Positions 12,481 to 23,880 of a DNA stretch of 64,000 bases are shown piece by piece. This DNA is from Stomoxys calcitrans (taxonomy: Eukaryota > Arthropoda > Insecta > Diptera > Muscidae), in the NCBI RefSeq assembly GCF_963082655.1, contig NC_081553.1, forward strand, positions 127,315,736-127,379,735, given 5' to 3'. The position numbers and the translations under genes were made by a program. Position 1 is the stretch's first letter. Every line of letters begins with the position of its first letter. The notes under the pieces were generated by a model that saw only the letters and a program-made list of their open reading frames with translations, did not search any database and had not been told where the DNA came from.

Positions 12481-13204
12481 ACGAAAGGGGGTTTTCAGTG
12501 CAAATATGACATGAAACAACAACGGGAAGACCACTCTCATAACTTAAAAGTCACTTGTACGTATACTTAACTGGACAGAACAATTAAATATGTAAATTAT
12601 ACGTCACATGGTACCATAATCTATAGTACATACAATGTATGGGTAATGACTTGTTGACTTTTTGTTCTCAAAAATAATTTCCTGTGTCATTAATGCATGA
12701 ACTTTTGCCTATAAATGGCTAAAATTATGTTTATTCTACTTAAGTGATAAAAAAGAATGAGAATTTAGAATGTTTTCACACTTTTTAAATGATATAACTC
12801 CAAGCCTGAAAAAAGTGTCATAGCTTATAACCTTTGCGAAAACCCAATCAACAAAATGAGACATTGATCATAGAAATCGATGAACATCTCTCGTTGTTAT
12901 GTGCAATTAAGTGATGGTATCTCGTTTTGAATCGAATGTACAGTGGTATTCATATGAATAGGGACACCGATTTTAATTTTGAAAAATAAAACAAATGAAG
13001 TTGGCATGTTGTGAACCACAAATGCTTTTATTGCTTTCACTGTTGTTTATCTATGGAAAATATCGTGAAAAACACCCTAAAATCATTATGATGACTCCAT
13101 CAGGATAAATTGCTTTAAGGTGAACTGAGGGTCAAGTTTTATGTTTGGAGGACGTCGTATAAATTTTTCACCATGCCATAAATCCTGATGGAGGCAACAT
13201 AATG
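12481..13204. other. Low-copy DNA, possible Tc1-like remnant
   Basis: Nothing clear. At 12,939 a CAGTGGTATTCATATGAAT string resembles a Tc1-family terminal repeat, preceded by TA, but I found no matching opposite end or transposase motif. Confidence 0.25.
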
Positions 13205-13330
13205 GAGGCCACCGCAGCGCAGAGGTTAGCATGTCCGCTTATGACACTGAACGCTTGGGTTGGAATCCTGGCGAGACCACCAGAAAAAAATTTCAGCGGT
13301 GGTTTTCCCCTCCTGCTTGTAGTACAAGTA
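13205..13330 (+). mobile_element. tRNA-derived SINE, truncated
   Basis: Head with AGCGCAGAGG (A box) and GGTTGGAATCC (B box with one change), followed by AGCGGTGGTTTTCCCC. It breaks off into GTACAAGTACAAGTAC, a short duplication. Only the head and the first part of the body remain. Confidence 0.75.
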
Positions 13331-13992
13331 CAAGTACAATGTGGGAACTAATCCAATTCTGAACCAATTTTGATAGACCTGGACGAGCAAATATGTTCCA
13401 AGTGCAATAACTACGGTTGACAAATGACAACATTATTGCAAATTGTCCAAAATCTGACGAACAAATATATAGGAGCTATATCTAATTCTGAACCGATTTC
13501 AAGCAAACTTCTCAGATAATGTGGTAGTTATCGAGGAAAGCGTTTCGCAAAATTTTGGCAGGATTGGTCAATAATGCGCTACATCTAAACCGATTTCCAT
13601 GAAATTCACCAGTAAAAAAATCTTTCCAGTCAAATTTCGAGAGAATCGGTTAACAAATGAACATTTTATTGCATTATTACTAAAAATCGGACGAACATAT
13701 ATATGGGAGCTATATCCAAATCCGAACCAATTTTTTTCAATTTCAATAGACCGAAAAACATGCCTGTACCAAATTTTAAGACGATCGGAAGAAAACTGCG
13801 ACCTCCACTCTATACACAAATTAACATGGACAGATGGACAGACAGACAGACGGACATAGCTAAATCGAATCAGAAAGTGATACCAGTCGATCGGTATATT
13901 TATCAATGGGTCTATCTCTCTTCCTTTTGGGTGTTACATACAAATTCACTAAGTTATAATACCCTGTACCACTGCAGTGGTGTAGGGTATAA
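13331..13992 (-). mobile_element. Type C DINE-like element, 3' truncated
   Basis: The 5' palindrome at the right end reads ATACCCTGTACCACTGCAGT and back to GTAGGGTAT (about 13,960-13,990). A GGACAGACAGACAGACGGAC tract (13,836-13,855) and units with ATATGGGAGCTATATCC cores precede it. The GC palindrome is missing. Confidence 0.75.
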
Positions 13993-14921
13993 AAATAGCT
14001 GATTATTTCAAAGTTACAGTTAAAAACATTTAGTGTTTTCGTGGCCTTATCATTTAGTATTATTTAAATAAATTGACTCTAATAGCCACATCCAAATTTT
14101 TAGATTTTTTTTCAATTGTTCCAAATGCTACAGATACTGCTCGCTTTGATGATGCACGCTTTGGGATACAGAACTCGGATATTGCTTCAAATATGTTTGA
14201 TTGCGTCTGACTGTAGAAAGCTGTCCTGCAACCCACAAGCGGAGATGGTCTGTATATAAACATCAAAAACGTCATATACTTGTATAAAACATATAAAAAG
14301 TAGTAAGCATCATAAACCTAAAAGAAACCCTGCTAGTTGTGAAGTTTCGACATCATATCACTGTTATAGATTTGTTGTTGTTGCTATTTCAATATTTCAA
14401 AATTTTAATTGCCTTAATTTTTTATAGTTAGCGCATTGCAGAGCTGTTTGACCAGGTTAATAGATTCACAAAAGCCACCAGCATTAGTGTGGGGGACCAA
14501 CATTCGCAAATGCTTTTGATGTTTACGACAGGACTCAAATTCAGATTTTTTTGGCTAGGCTTATGACGTTTTCGACGCATGTATTATGTGTCGGATATGT
14601 ATGCCATATATGTCGGAACTTCCAAAAGGCCATCTCTGGCCACAGGTGAATGGAAAGTATAGATTTATAATTTTTTGAATTTTAACCAGCTCTAAACGAA
14701 TATGAACACTAAGGCGATGAACATTTTACAACCTCGTTTCCCTGTTTCAATTTTTTTATAAATTTTTATTAAAAATTAGGTAAAACCTAACATACAGGGT
14801 GATTCGAAAAAAAAACCTCTGCATAAGCCACTATGAAATGAAATTTTTGTAAAATTTTAAAATCATATTGTACATGTGCTTTCTCTATTGAGTCATCCTA
14901 TTTGTAATATTTTATTTAATC
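13993..14921. other. Low-copy AT-rich DNA
   Basis: No gene recognised. At 14,715-14,770 a segment (CAACCTCGTTTCCCTGTTTC) resembles the right arm of the MITE that starts at 14,922, so an additional half-copy may lie here. Confidence 0.35.
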
Positions 14922-15114
14922 TTAAATAAAAGCTCATCAAAACATGATACAGGAAAACGAGGTACCATAAAAGTCATCACCTCATTGAAGATCATCTGGA
15001 AGAAATATGAATCTTCAATCAACATTTTCCGAAACAACCAGTGATGAGAGCGTAAACTGGGTGACTTTTATACAATCTCGTGTCTCTGTTATGTTTTGAT
15101 GAATTTTTATTTAA
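14922..15114. mobile_element. MITE-like element with TTAA ends
   Basis: The left arm (TTAAATAAAAGCTCATCAAA, continuing to GTACCATAAAAGTCA) is matched in reverse complement by the right arm (from GTGACTTTTATACAATCTCG to TTTTTATTTAA). The arms are about 55 bp and imperfect, with ~85 bp between them. Both ends are TTAA, which could be a piggyBac-type target duplication or part of the arms. It has no coding capacity. Confidence 0.5.
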
Positions 15115-15208
15115 CCCACTAACGCGTGACCCTCGATACCCTTGTCCATTTTTGATGAAAATTCATATTTTTATTATTTAGAGCATTTATATTAACATAG
15201 TAATTTTT

Positions 15209-15960
15209 ATACCCACCACCGTAGGATAGGGAGATACTAATCTAGTCATTCCGTTTGTAACACCTTGAAATATTGATGTAAGACTCCATAAAGTTTATAT
15301 ATTCTTCATCGTCCCGACAATCATAGTAGAACTAGCCATGTGAACGCGTAAAGCCAGCCGCTTGAAATTCACAGATACTTAATATTATTTTAGATCGTTG
15401 GGAATTTCAAATGGGTCATATCGGTTCAGATTTGGATAGGCATGGCCCATATAAACCGATCTCCCGATTTAAGCCCCTGGAAGCCTCAACTTTTGAATTG
15501 GCTGAAATTTTGCACGAAGTGTTCTGTTATGACTTCCAACAACTGTGCTAAGTACAGCCCATATCGGTTTGTAACCTGATATAGCTCTCATATCGGTTTG
15601 ATCTCCCGATTTAACTTCTTGAGTAACTGAAAGCCGCAATTTTCATCCAATTTGGCTGATATTTTGCGCATAGTGTTCTGCTATGACTACCAATAACTGT
15701 GCCTAGTACGGTCCAAATCTGTGTATAACCCATTTGATTTGGATAGATATAGCCCATATAAACCTTTCTAACGATTTGACTTCTTGAGCCCATAGAGTCC
15801 TCAATTTTCCACCGATTTGGCTGAAATTATGCACATAGTGTTATGTTATTACTTCCAACAATTGTGCCAAGTACGGACTGAAATGGTCTCTAACCAGATA
15901 TAGCTCCCAAATTTTACCAGAATCCATGGTGGCGCGTGGCATATGTTGGTAGCACGTTTA
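15209..15960 (+). mobile_element. Degenerate type B-like element
   Basis: It starts TATACCCACCACCGTAGGAT and includes the GTCATTCCGTTTGTAACA and TATATATTCTTCATCGTC phrases. The GTCY tract is eroded. Units carry ATATAGCTC and CCCATATAAACCGATCTCCC. The right part keeps ATCCATGGTGG, which normally precedes the GC palindrome, but the palindrome itself is lost. This is an older copy than its dimeric neighbour. Confidence 0.6.
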
Positions 15961-16445
15961 CTATTTCAAATTAAAAAAAAAAAAACAAGTAAAAGCGTGC
16001 TAAGTTCGGCCGGGCCGAATCTTATATACCCTCCACCATGGATTGCATTTGTCTAGTTCTTTTCCCGGCATCTCTTCTTAGGCAAAAACAAGTAAAAGCG
16101 TGCTAAGTTCGGCCGGGCCGAATCTTATATACCCTCCACCATGGATTGCATTTGTCGAGTTCTTTTCCCGGCATCTCTTCTTAGGCAAAAAAAAGGATAT
16201 AAGAAAAGAGTTGCTCTGCTATTAAAACGATATCAAGATATGGTCCGGTTCGGACCACAATTAAATTATATGTTGGAGACCTGTGTAAAATTTCAGCCAA
16301 TTCGTATAAGAATTGCGCCCATTGGGGCTCACGAAGTAAAATAGAGAAAACGATTTATATGGGATCTGTATCGGGCTATAGACCGATTCAGACCATAATA
16401 AACACGTTTGTTGATGGTCATGAGAGGATCCGTCGCACAAAATTT

Positions 16446-16833
16446 CAGGCATATCGGTAATAATAATTGCGACTTCTAGGGGTCAAGAAGTCAAGATCCC
16501 AGATCGGTTTATATGGCAGCTATATCAGGTTATGAACCGATTTGAACCTTATTTGACACAGTTGTTGAAAGTAAAAATAAAATACGTCATGCAAAATTTC
16601 AGCCAAACCGGATAGGAATTGCGCCCTGAACAATTTGAATTTGAACAATTTCAGGCATATCGGTAATAATAATTGCGACTTCTAGGGGTCAAGAAGTCAA
16701 GATCCCAGATCGGTTTATATGGCAGCTATATCAGGTTATGAACCGATTTGAACCTTATTTGACACAGTTGTTGAAAGTAAAAATAAAATACGTCATGCAA
16801 AATTTCAGCCAAACCGGATAGGAATTGCGCCCT
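16446..16833. repeat. 182-bp direct duplication with 24-nt filler
   Basis: 16,446-16,627 is repeated at 16,652-16,833, separated by a filler (16,628-16,651) that contains GAACAATTT twice. The second body of the dimer has this segment only once, so the duplication arose after the bodies separated. Confidence 0.8.
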
Positions 16834-17767
16834 CTAGAAGCTCAAGGAGTCAAATCCCCAGATCTGTTTATATGACAGCTATATCAGGTTATGGACCGAT
16901 TTCAACCATACTTGGCACAGTTGTTGGATATCATAACGAAATACTTGGTGCCAAAAATTCATTTAAATCGGATAAGAATTGCGCACTCTAGAGGCTCAAG
17001 AAGTCAAGACCCAAGATCGGTTTATATGGCAGCTATATCAGGTTATGGACCGATTTAAACCATACTTGGCACAGTTGTTGGGTATCATAACAAAACACGT
17101 CGTGCGAATTTCCATTTCAATAGGATAAGAATTGCGCCCTCTAGAGGCTCAAGAAGTCAAGACCCAAGATCGGTTTATATGGCAGCTATATCAGGTTATG
17201 AACCGATTTGAACCATACTTGGCACAGTTGTTGAATATAATAACAAAACACGTCGTGCAAAATTTCATTCCAATCGGATAAGAATTGCGCACTCTAGAGG
17301 CTCAAGAAGTCAAGACCCAAGATCGGTTTATATGACAGCTATATCAGGTTATGGACCGATTTGAACCATACTTGGCACAGTTGTTGGATATCATATCAAA
17401 ACACGTCGTGCGAATTTCCATTTCAATCGGATAAGAATTGCGCCCTCTAGAGGCTCAAGAAGTCTAGACCCAAGATCGGTTTATATGGCAGCTATATCAG
17501 GTTATGGACCGATTTGAACCATACTTAGCACAGTTGTTGGATATCATAAAAAAACACGCCGTACAAAATTTCATTCGAATCAGATAAGAATTGCGCACTC
17601 TAGAGGCTCAAGAAGTCAAGACCCAAGATCGGTTTATATGGCAGCTATATCAAAACATGGACCGATATGGCCCATTTACAATACCAACCGACCTACACTA
17701 ATAAGAAGTATTTGTGCAAAATTTCAAGAGGCTAGCTTTACTCCTTCGGAAGATAGCGTGCTTTCGA

Positions 17768-17844
17768 CAGACAGACGGACGGATGGACGGACGGACGGAC
17801 GGACGGACGGACGGACGGACGGACGGACGGACAGACGGACGGAC
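17768..17844 (+). repeat. (GGAC)n microsatellite of type B element
   Basis: About 18 GGAC/AGAC/GGAT tetramers. This is the built-in GTCY tract of DINE-like elements, expanded here relative to most other copies. Confidence 0.9.
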
Positions 17845-19042
17845 ATGGCTAGATCGACATAAAATGTCACGACGATCAAGAATATATATACTTTATGGGG
17901 TCTCAGACGAATATTTCGAGTAGTTACAAACAGAATGACGAAATTAGTATACCCCCCATCTTATGGTGGAGGGTATAAAAAGGATATAAGAAAAGAGTTG
18001 CTCTGCTATTAAAACGATATCAAGATATGGTCCGGTTCGGACCACAATTAAATTATATGTTGGAGACCTGTGTAAAATTTCAGCCAATTCGTATAAGAAT
18101 TGCGCCCATTGGGGCTCACGAAGTAAAATAGAGAAAACGATTTATATGGGAGCTGTATCGGGCTATAGACCGATTCAGACCATAATAAACACGTTTGTTG
18201 ATGGTCATGAGAGGATCCGTCGCACAAAATTTCAGGCATATCGGTAATAATAATTGCGACTTCTAGGGGTCAAGAAGTCAAGATCCCAGATCGGTTTATA
18301 TGGCAGCTATATCAGGTTATGAACCGATTTGAACCTTATTTGACACAGTTGTTGAAAGTAAAAATAAAATACGTCATGCAAAATTTCAGCCAAACCGGAT
18401 AGGAATTGCGCCCTCTAGAAGCTCAAGGAGTCAAATCCCCAGATCTGTTTATATGACAGCTATATCAGGTTATGGACCGATTTCAACCATACTTGGCACA
18501 GTTGTTGGATATCATAACGAAATACTTGGTGCCAAAAATTCATTTAAATCGGATAAGAATTGCGCACTCTAGAGGCTCAAGAAGTCAAGACCCAAGATCG
18601 GTTTATATGGCAGCTATATCAGGTTATGGACCGATTTAAACCATACTTGGCACAGTTGTTGGGTATCATAACAAAACACGTCGTGCGAATTTCCATTTCA
18701 ATCGGATAAGAATTGCGCCCTCTAGAGGCTCAAGAAGTCTAGACCCAAGATCGGTTTATATGGCAGCTATATCAGGTTATGGACCGATTTGAACCATACT
18801 TAGCACAGTTGTTGGATATCATAAAAAAACACGCCGTACAAAATTTCATTCGAATCAGATAAGAATTGCGCACTCTAGAGGCTCAAGAAGTCAAGACCCA
18901 AGATCGGTTTATATGGCAGCTATATCAAAGCATGGACCGATATGGCCCATTTACAATACCAACCGACCTACTCTAATAAGAAGTATTTGTGCAAAATTTC
19001 AAGAGGCTAGCTATACTCCTTCGGAAGATAGCGTGCTTTCGA

Positions 19043-19100
19043 CAGACAGACGGACGGACGGACGGACGGACGGACGGACGGACGGACAGACGGACGGACA
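19043..19100 (+). repeat. (GGAC)n microsatellite of second type B body
   Basis: About 14 tetramers at the equivalent position of the second body; shorter than the first, as expected for an unstable array. Confidence 0.9.
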
Positions 19101-19435
19101 TGGCTAGATCGACATAAAATGTCACGACGATCAAGAATATATATACTTTATGGGGTCTCAGACGAATATTTCGAGTAGTTACAAACAGAATGACGAAATT
19201 AGTATACCCCCCATCTTATGGTGGAGGGTATAATAAATAAAAAAATAAAACAAGTAAAAAGGCGTTAAGTACGGCCGGGCCGAACTTTGGATACCCACCA
19301 CCTCGGGTGTATATGTAAACCACCTTTCAACAAAATCCGGTGAAAATTGCATTCCTTATGTCACATAGCAGTTATATCGAAATATGTTCCGATTTGGACC
19401 AAATACTAATAAGTACAAGTCATTGTTCAATTGTA

Positions 19436-20042
19436 AAGGGTGATTTTTTTGAGGTTAGGATTTTCATGCATTAGTATTTGACAGATCACGTGGGATTTCA
19501 GACATGGTGTCAAAGAGAAAGATGCTCAGTATGCTTTGACATTTCATCATGAATAGACTTACTAACGAGCAACGCTTGCAAATCATTGAATTTTATTACC
19601 AAAATCAGTGTTCGGTTCGAAATGTGTTCAAATTTTGACAAATTTTGTTCAGCGATGAGGCTCATTTCTGGTTGAATGGCTACGTAAATAAGCAAAATTG
19701 CCGCATTTGGAGTGAAGAGCAACCAGAAGCCGTTCAAGAACTGCCCATGCATCCCGAAAAATGCACTGTTTGGTGTGGTTTGTACGCTGGTGGAATCATT
19801 GGACCGTATTTTTTCAAAGATGCTGTTGGACGCAACGTTACGGTGAATGAACACATTTCGAACCGAACACTGATTTTGGTAATAAAATTCAATGATTTGC
19901 AAGCGTTGCTCGTTACTAAGTCTATTCATGATGAAATGTCAAAGCATACTGAGCATCTTTCTCTTTGACACCATGTCTGAAATCCCACGTGATCTGTCAA
20001 ATACTAATGCATGAAAATCCTAACCTCAAAAAAATCACCCTT
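19436..20042. mobile_element. Fold-back mariner-like element
   Basis: Ends are AAGGGTGA and TCACCCTT, flanked by TA target duplications (19,434-19,435 and 20,043-20,044). The first 195 bp (19,436-19,630) recur inverted as the last 195 bp (19,848-20,042) with only one mismatch seen, near 19,561. The arms therefore include not just terminal repeats but the start of a transposase frame, MNRLTNEQRLQIIEFYYQNQ on the left and its mirror on the right. The middle 217 bp encodes a transposase catalytic-domain fragment (FSDEAHFWLNGYVNKQNCRI, then CTVWCGLYAGGIIGPYFF). The N-terminal half of the transposase is deleted, so the element is not autonomous. Confidence 0.85.
19645..19848 (+). pseudogene. mariner transposase catalytic-domain fragment
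   Basis: About 68 codons of a Tc1/mariner transposase, covering the region around the first catalytic aspartate (SDEAHFWLNG) through VWCGLYAGGIIGPYFF to GRNVTVN. The frame is open but lacks the DNA-binding N-terminus and the later DDE residues. At 19,848 it runs into the inverted copy of the element's left arm, so the last residues are fused to antisense sequence. A relative of the missing downstream part is in the mariner relic at 31.9-32.5 kb. Confidence 0.75.
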
Positions 20043-20804
20043 TATAACAAAATATTGCTCTTTTTAGTAGCTTTGTCTAAAAATAAACCGATCTGAACCA
20101 TAAACGACACAGTTGTCGAAAACCCTAACATAAGTCAATGTGTCAAATTTCAGTAAAATCGGAATATAAATGTGCCTTATATGGGGCCAAGACTTTAAAT
20201 CGAGATATCGGTCTATATGGCAACTATATGCAAATCTTGATCGATCTAGACCAAATTGCAGAAATATATCGAAGGGCCTAACACAACTCACTGTCCCAAA
20301 TTGCGGCTACATCGGAAAATAAATGCGCTTTTTATGGCCCCAAAACCTAAAGCCGAGAGATCGGTCTATATGGCAGCTATATCCAAATCTGGACCGATGT
20401 GTGCCATAATGCAGAAGTATGTCAAGAGGCTCAACTTAACTAACTGTCCCAAATTTCAGCAAAATCGGATAATAAATGTATTTTTTATGGGCTTAAGACC
20501 CTAAATCAGAGGATCGTTCTAGATGGGGGCTATATCAAGATATAGTCCGATATGGCTCAACTTTAAACTTTATCTGCTTATGGACAAAAAAAGGATTTGT
20601 GTAAAATTTTAGCTCAATATCTCTATTTTTAAAGACTGTAGCGTGATTTCAACAGACCGACGGACAGACGGACGGCTAGATCGTCTAAGATTTTTCCGCT
20701 GATCAAGAATATATATACTTTATAGGGTCGGAAATGGATATTTCGATGTGCTGCAAACGAAACGACAAAATGAATATACCCCCATCCTTGGGTGGTGGGT
20801 ATTA

Positions 20805-22249
20805 TAACGTGCCCTACAATAATTTGTATGTCGTGGTAAAGATACTTATTACTTAGTAGTTGGTGTTTGGTGCAAAGAAAAAATGCCATAGTTTATGTAT
20901 CTTAAATTTGCCTTCCGTTTTGTATCCTTGATTTGGTTGATTTATTATATCGACTTTTTCAGCAAACAAAGTCTTTACCTGTAAAAACTAACCTCATATA
21001 TTTCTTTACTTTTACCACTGCAATATAGTGTGTGTGTGTTTTTTTTTTTGCAGCCATCGGGATGAAAGTAAGATTTGACATTTTGATTAAAAAAGTCTGT
21101 TTACTAGTTTTTGTAGCGTTTGTAAACTTTCCGACAAAATCTCGACAACCTGCTGTTGCTAGAGAAAGGTCAGCAATCACCAGTTTGTGAATATTATTGA
21201 ATTTCCTCCTCCATTAGTGTGCACTTTGTCAATACGGTTCGATATGGGTCTGTAGTATTTTTTGGCATCAAAACCTGAACGAGAGAGAGTTGCTTGGTTA
21301 TGCAATAAACATTAAGTGCCAAATATTGCTAAATGGGAGCAAACGATGCAAACATACGCACCCAAACATGCACATGTTCATATGACCAATGAAACCCCAC
21401 AAACAAACACACACATGTATACATCACCTCCCCACAAATCGTACACACGCACACATAAAGAGGCTCACTCATATTTTGGAAATAGACCAAGTGAAATCCG
21501 TATGTTACCATCATCATCACAGCCACCATCACCGCCAACATAGACAGCATTGTTCGCTCACAGCGACCGCTGTGCTCATGTGGTGATGATGGTTTAAAGT
21601 ATTCGACAGCAGCAACAGCAAAAAAAAACGCAACCATCAAATTTTTACTGAAATTGGAGCAAATAAAAATATGTGTAACCACGCCCGCTTTATGCCGCCA
21701 GAATGGTTGCAGTTGAGTGGAGGTTATAAACTAAAATGCCAACCAACGCACACTAGCAAACACCCGACAGCCACAGTCGGGCTTACACACATCTTTGCAG
21801 GTTCGCATAGTGAACAAAAAACTAAATCCATTTAAAAGAGGTTAAATTCCCATTTTATTTGGGCAAAAAGTTGCTGGCTAGGGTAAGGTCTAGAAAAAGT
21901 TTGCTATACTCTCATAAGAGAAAAACATGAAAACAAATACTAAAGCCGACGAATTGCAAATTGGTTGGTTCAAGGCTACTGCTCATATTATAGAAATTAT
22001 GGCATTATAAGGTTTGGTCCTTGTAAATCACACCTCAAATCAAAAATAAAATATGTCCCAAACAGGAAGCTTTTGCGACAAATCTGGATTTTAATCTATT
22101 AAATCCGAACTTTTTCAATTAAATTGGAGGTAAATAAAATTGGGCCCTAATTTTATTTAACTTTGGTGTCTAATTTCACCTTTTTGGAGATCAAGTGTAT
22201 TCATTTTACTGCAAGAACAAGAAACTTAAAGAAGAGATGTCAACAAAAA
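20805..22249. other. Low-copy DNA with CA-rich stretch
   Basis: No gene is recognised. It contains a GT/T tract ending in TTTTTTTTTTTGCAG at 21,053 (see findings), a CACA-rich stretch at 21,345-21,455 and a CATCATCATCACAGCCACC segment near 21,510. Frames in the CA-rich part code histidine/threonine-rich low complexity and are not convincing. Confidence 0.4.
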
Positions 22250-22711
22250 CAAGTAAAAGCGTGCTAAGTTCGGCCTGGCCGAATCTTGAGAAACCACATC
22301 ATGGGTTAACCTAAAAGTGTACCCTTATTAACTGAGTTTGTATTTGAATTATTGTGGTCTCAACATGTCATATCGGGTTATCGGTACTTAAGTGGGTCAA
22401 TATCACCATATTGACCGATTCGGATAAAACTTGGCACTGATGTTGTAAGTCATAAAGTAGGGGTTGGGCCAAATTTTACCCTTTTAAGTAAAAATTTAGT
22501 CATCTAAGTGCTGAAGAAGTCAAATCCAGTGATCGGTTTATATGGGGGCTATATATGTTTATAGACTGAATCTGATCATACTTGGCATGGATGTTGGAAA
22601 GTATCTTAACTCAAGTCTTTGTTCCAAATTTCAGCCAGACCGGATGAAATTTAAGGCTTCTAAGGGCTTAAAAAGTCAAATTCGAGAATCGGTTTATATG
22701 GGGGCCATAGC
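22250..22711 (-). mobile_element. Type B DINE-like 3' fragment
   Basis: The left end reads CAAGTAAAAGCGTGCTAAG with palindrome variant GTTCGGCCTGGCCGAA. Three units with TTTATATGGGGGC cores follow. It stops at 22,711 in an unrelated sequence. Confidence 0.75.
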
Positions 22712-22959
22712 GTAGAAAGAACTCTGGTGGGTGGGCTAAGCACCCGCAAGAAAATTTGATCGCCGTGACATTTATAATTTACGGCAAATTTGCTTCATCC
22801 AAACGGAGCAAGAAGAAAGAAGTTTAATCATTTTTGAGTGTCAAACAACAAAAAACTAGTTTAAAAATGTTCAAAACTCCCATTAGCTCTAGAGGCTTTA
22901 CGCACAAAATCACCAAGATGGCCAGTTTAAATACTTTTCACTTGGTTATTGAAAAGACA

Positions 22960-23880
22960 AAATAGCTACCAAGTGCAGACCAGGGTAGTTCTGGCTCAAT
23001 TCCAATTAGGCTGGGATTGTTTCCAATTTCATAGGCGTGTGTCTCGATTGTAACCAGGTGGTCAAGAGGATTGCTCCTGAATTGAGCTCATACTATTTTG
23101 ATAGGCAGTATAATAAGCACCACCAGCAAAGGGCTCAAATAGGAATATTGTGATTAGAGCTCAATCACCCGCCCGTGGGGTATACACCCCATTTTTGAAG
23201 CTGTTGGATATTTGTGAGATTTGCAGATCAAGAAAGGAAGGAAAAGGAAGGAGTTCGAGTTTGTTGGCTACGAGGATGACGTTTTAATCTTGGTGTGGTG
23301 CCCATTGGCCAATCTTGAAACCCGAAAGATATAGTTGATTCTATTCACCAATATGAGGTAACTTGCTGTGTTAAGGGGACCACTCCTAGATGTGATGGAG
23401 CTGGCACTCTCACTACTAATTGGGGTCCTCACAAGTCATTGCAATGTCAGGACTTTGACGTCGCGCTGGACACATGACGGGCTTACGCATGAATTGTGGG
23501 GATGAGGAGGAGTTATGGACGGTTGAGCACAAATTGTAACACTCCCCTGAAATTGCGGAGATAGAAGCTGGACTATGGCTAAACAGACGACATTTTTCCT
23601 GTCTAAATCATTTCCATGCACAAAGTCCTTTCGACATGCTTCACTACAATAGCGGCTTAAAATTGCAGACAGGAGGGAATTTCTCCAGACCGCCTGATCC
23701 CCACTATTGGCATGCATGTTGACTCATTATCGTCTTCATTCTAATGTCTGGCATATTGAATCTACAACAACACAATGAACCTCGTTCCCTTAGTGAAGCT
23801 GATAACGATTTAGGATGTTGGACGCGTACCATTATACAACTTAAGTTTAAGAACCATAACAGCAGCAACCTAACCTAATC
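22960..23880 (+). pseudogene. LINE ORF2 relic with RT catalytic box and 3' tail
   Basis: The translation gives EFEFVGYEDDVLILV at about 23,251-23,295. This aligns with the RT palm motif GYADDVLILV, with the alanine replaced by glutamate (YEDD). After a deletion, GHMTGLRMNCGDEEELWTVEH (around 23,470-23,530) matches the cysteine-rich C-terminal block (CGDEEE..TVEH) that ends many insect LINE ORF2 proteins. The sequence ends at AACCTAACCTAATC (23,867-23,880), the same terminal string as the LINE at 55,764. Multiple stops and frame changes make it non-functional. Confidence 0.65.

Larger units (their letters stand above)
15986..19232 (-). mobile_element. Type B DINE-like element, head-to-tail dimer
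   Basis: The left (3') end holds two tandem copies of the ~100-bp terminus, each CAAGTAAAAGCGTGC plus the GC palindrome plus TATACCCTCCACCATGGATT, starting at 15,986 and about 16,089. Two element bodies follow in the same orientation (about 16,188-17,977 and 17,978-19,232). Each begins with GGATATAAGAAAAGAGTTGC and ends with a GGAC microsatellite and the GGTGGAGGGTATA 5' palindrome. The bodies are near-identical for hundreds of bases. Unit period is about 152 bp, each unit with a CCTCTAGAGG palindrome and a TATATGGCAGCTATATC core. A matching composite in the opposite orientation lies at 33,851-36,806. Confidence 0.8.
19251..20804 (-). mobile_element. Type A DINE-like element split by a mariner
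   Basis: The left end reads CAAGTAAAAAGGCGTTAAG with the palindrome (one change, TACGGCC), then TGGATACCCACCACCTCGGG. The right end is TGGGTGGTGGGTATTATA. A GGACAGACGGACGG tract lies near 20,660. At 19,434/20,043 it is interrupted by a 607-bp mariner element with TA on both sides; without it the flank CAATTGTATAACAAAA matches the uninterrupted sequence at about 30,774-30,789. The host element is about 945 bp. Confidence 0.85.

Noticed and set aside
12939..13200. Tc1-like element
   Set aside because: One end-like string (CAGTGGTATTCATATGAAT) without a matching opposite end or transposase wording.
16840..17640. Regularly spaced repeats that might suggest a CRISPR array
   Set aside because: Units are ~152 bp, imperfect throughout, without unique spacers, and occur inside mobile elements of a eukaryotic genome.
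17714..17923. Open frames rich in TDGRTDGRTDG
   Set aside because: They are translations of the GGAC microsatellite and adjoining element sequence, not proteins.
23867..23880. Telomeric array
   Set aside because: Only two repeats, placed at a LINE 3' end, not an array.
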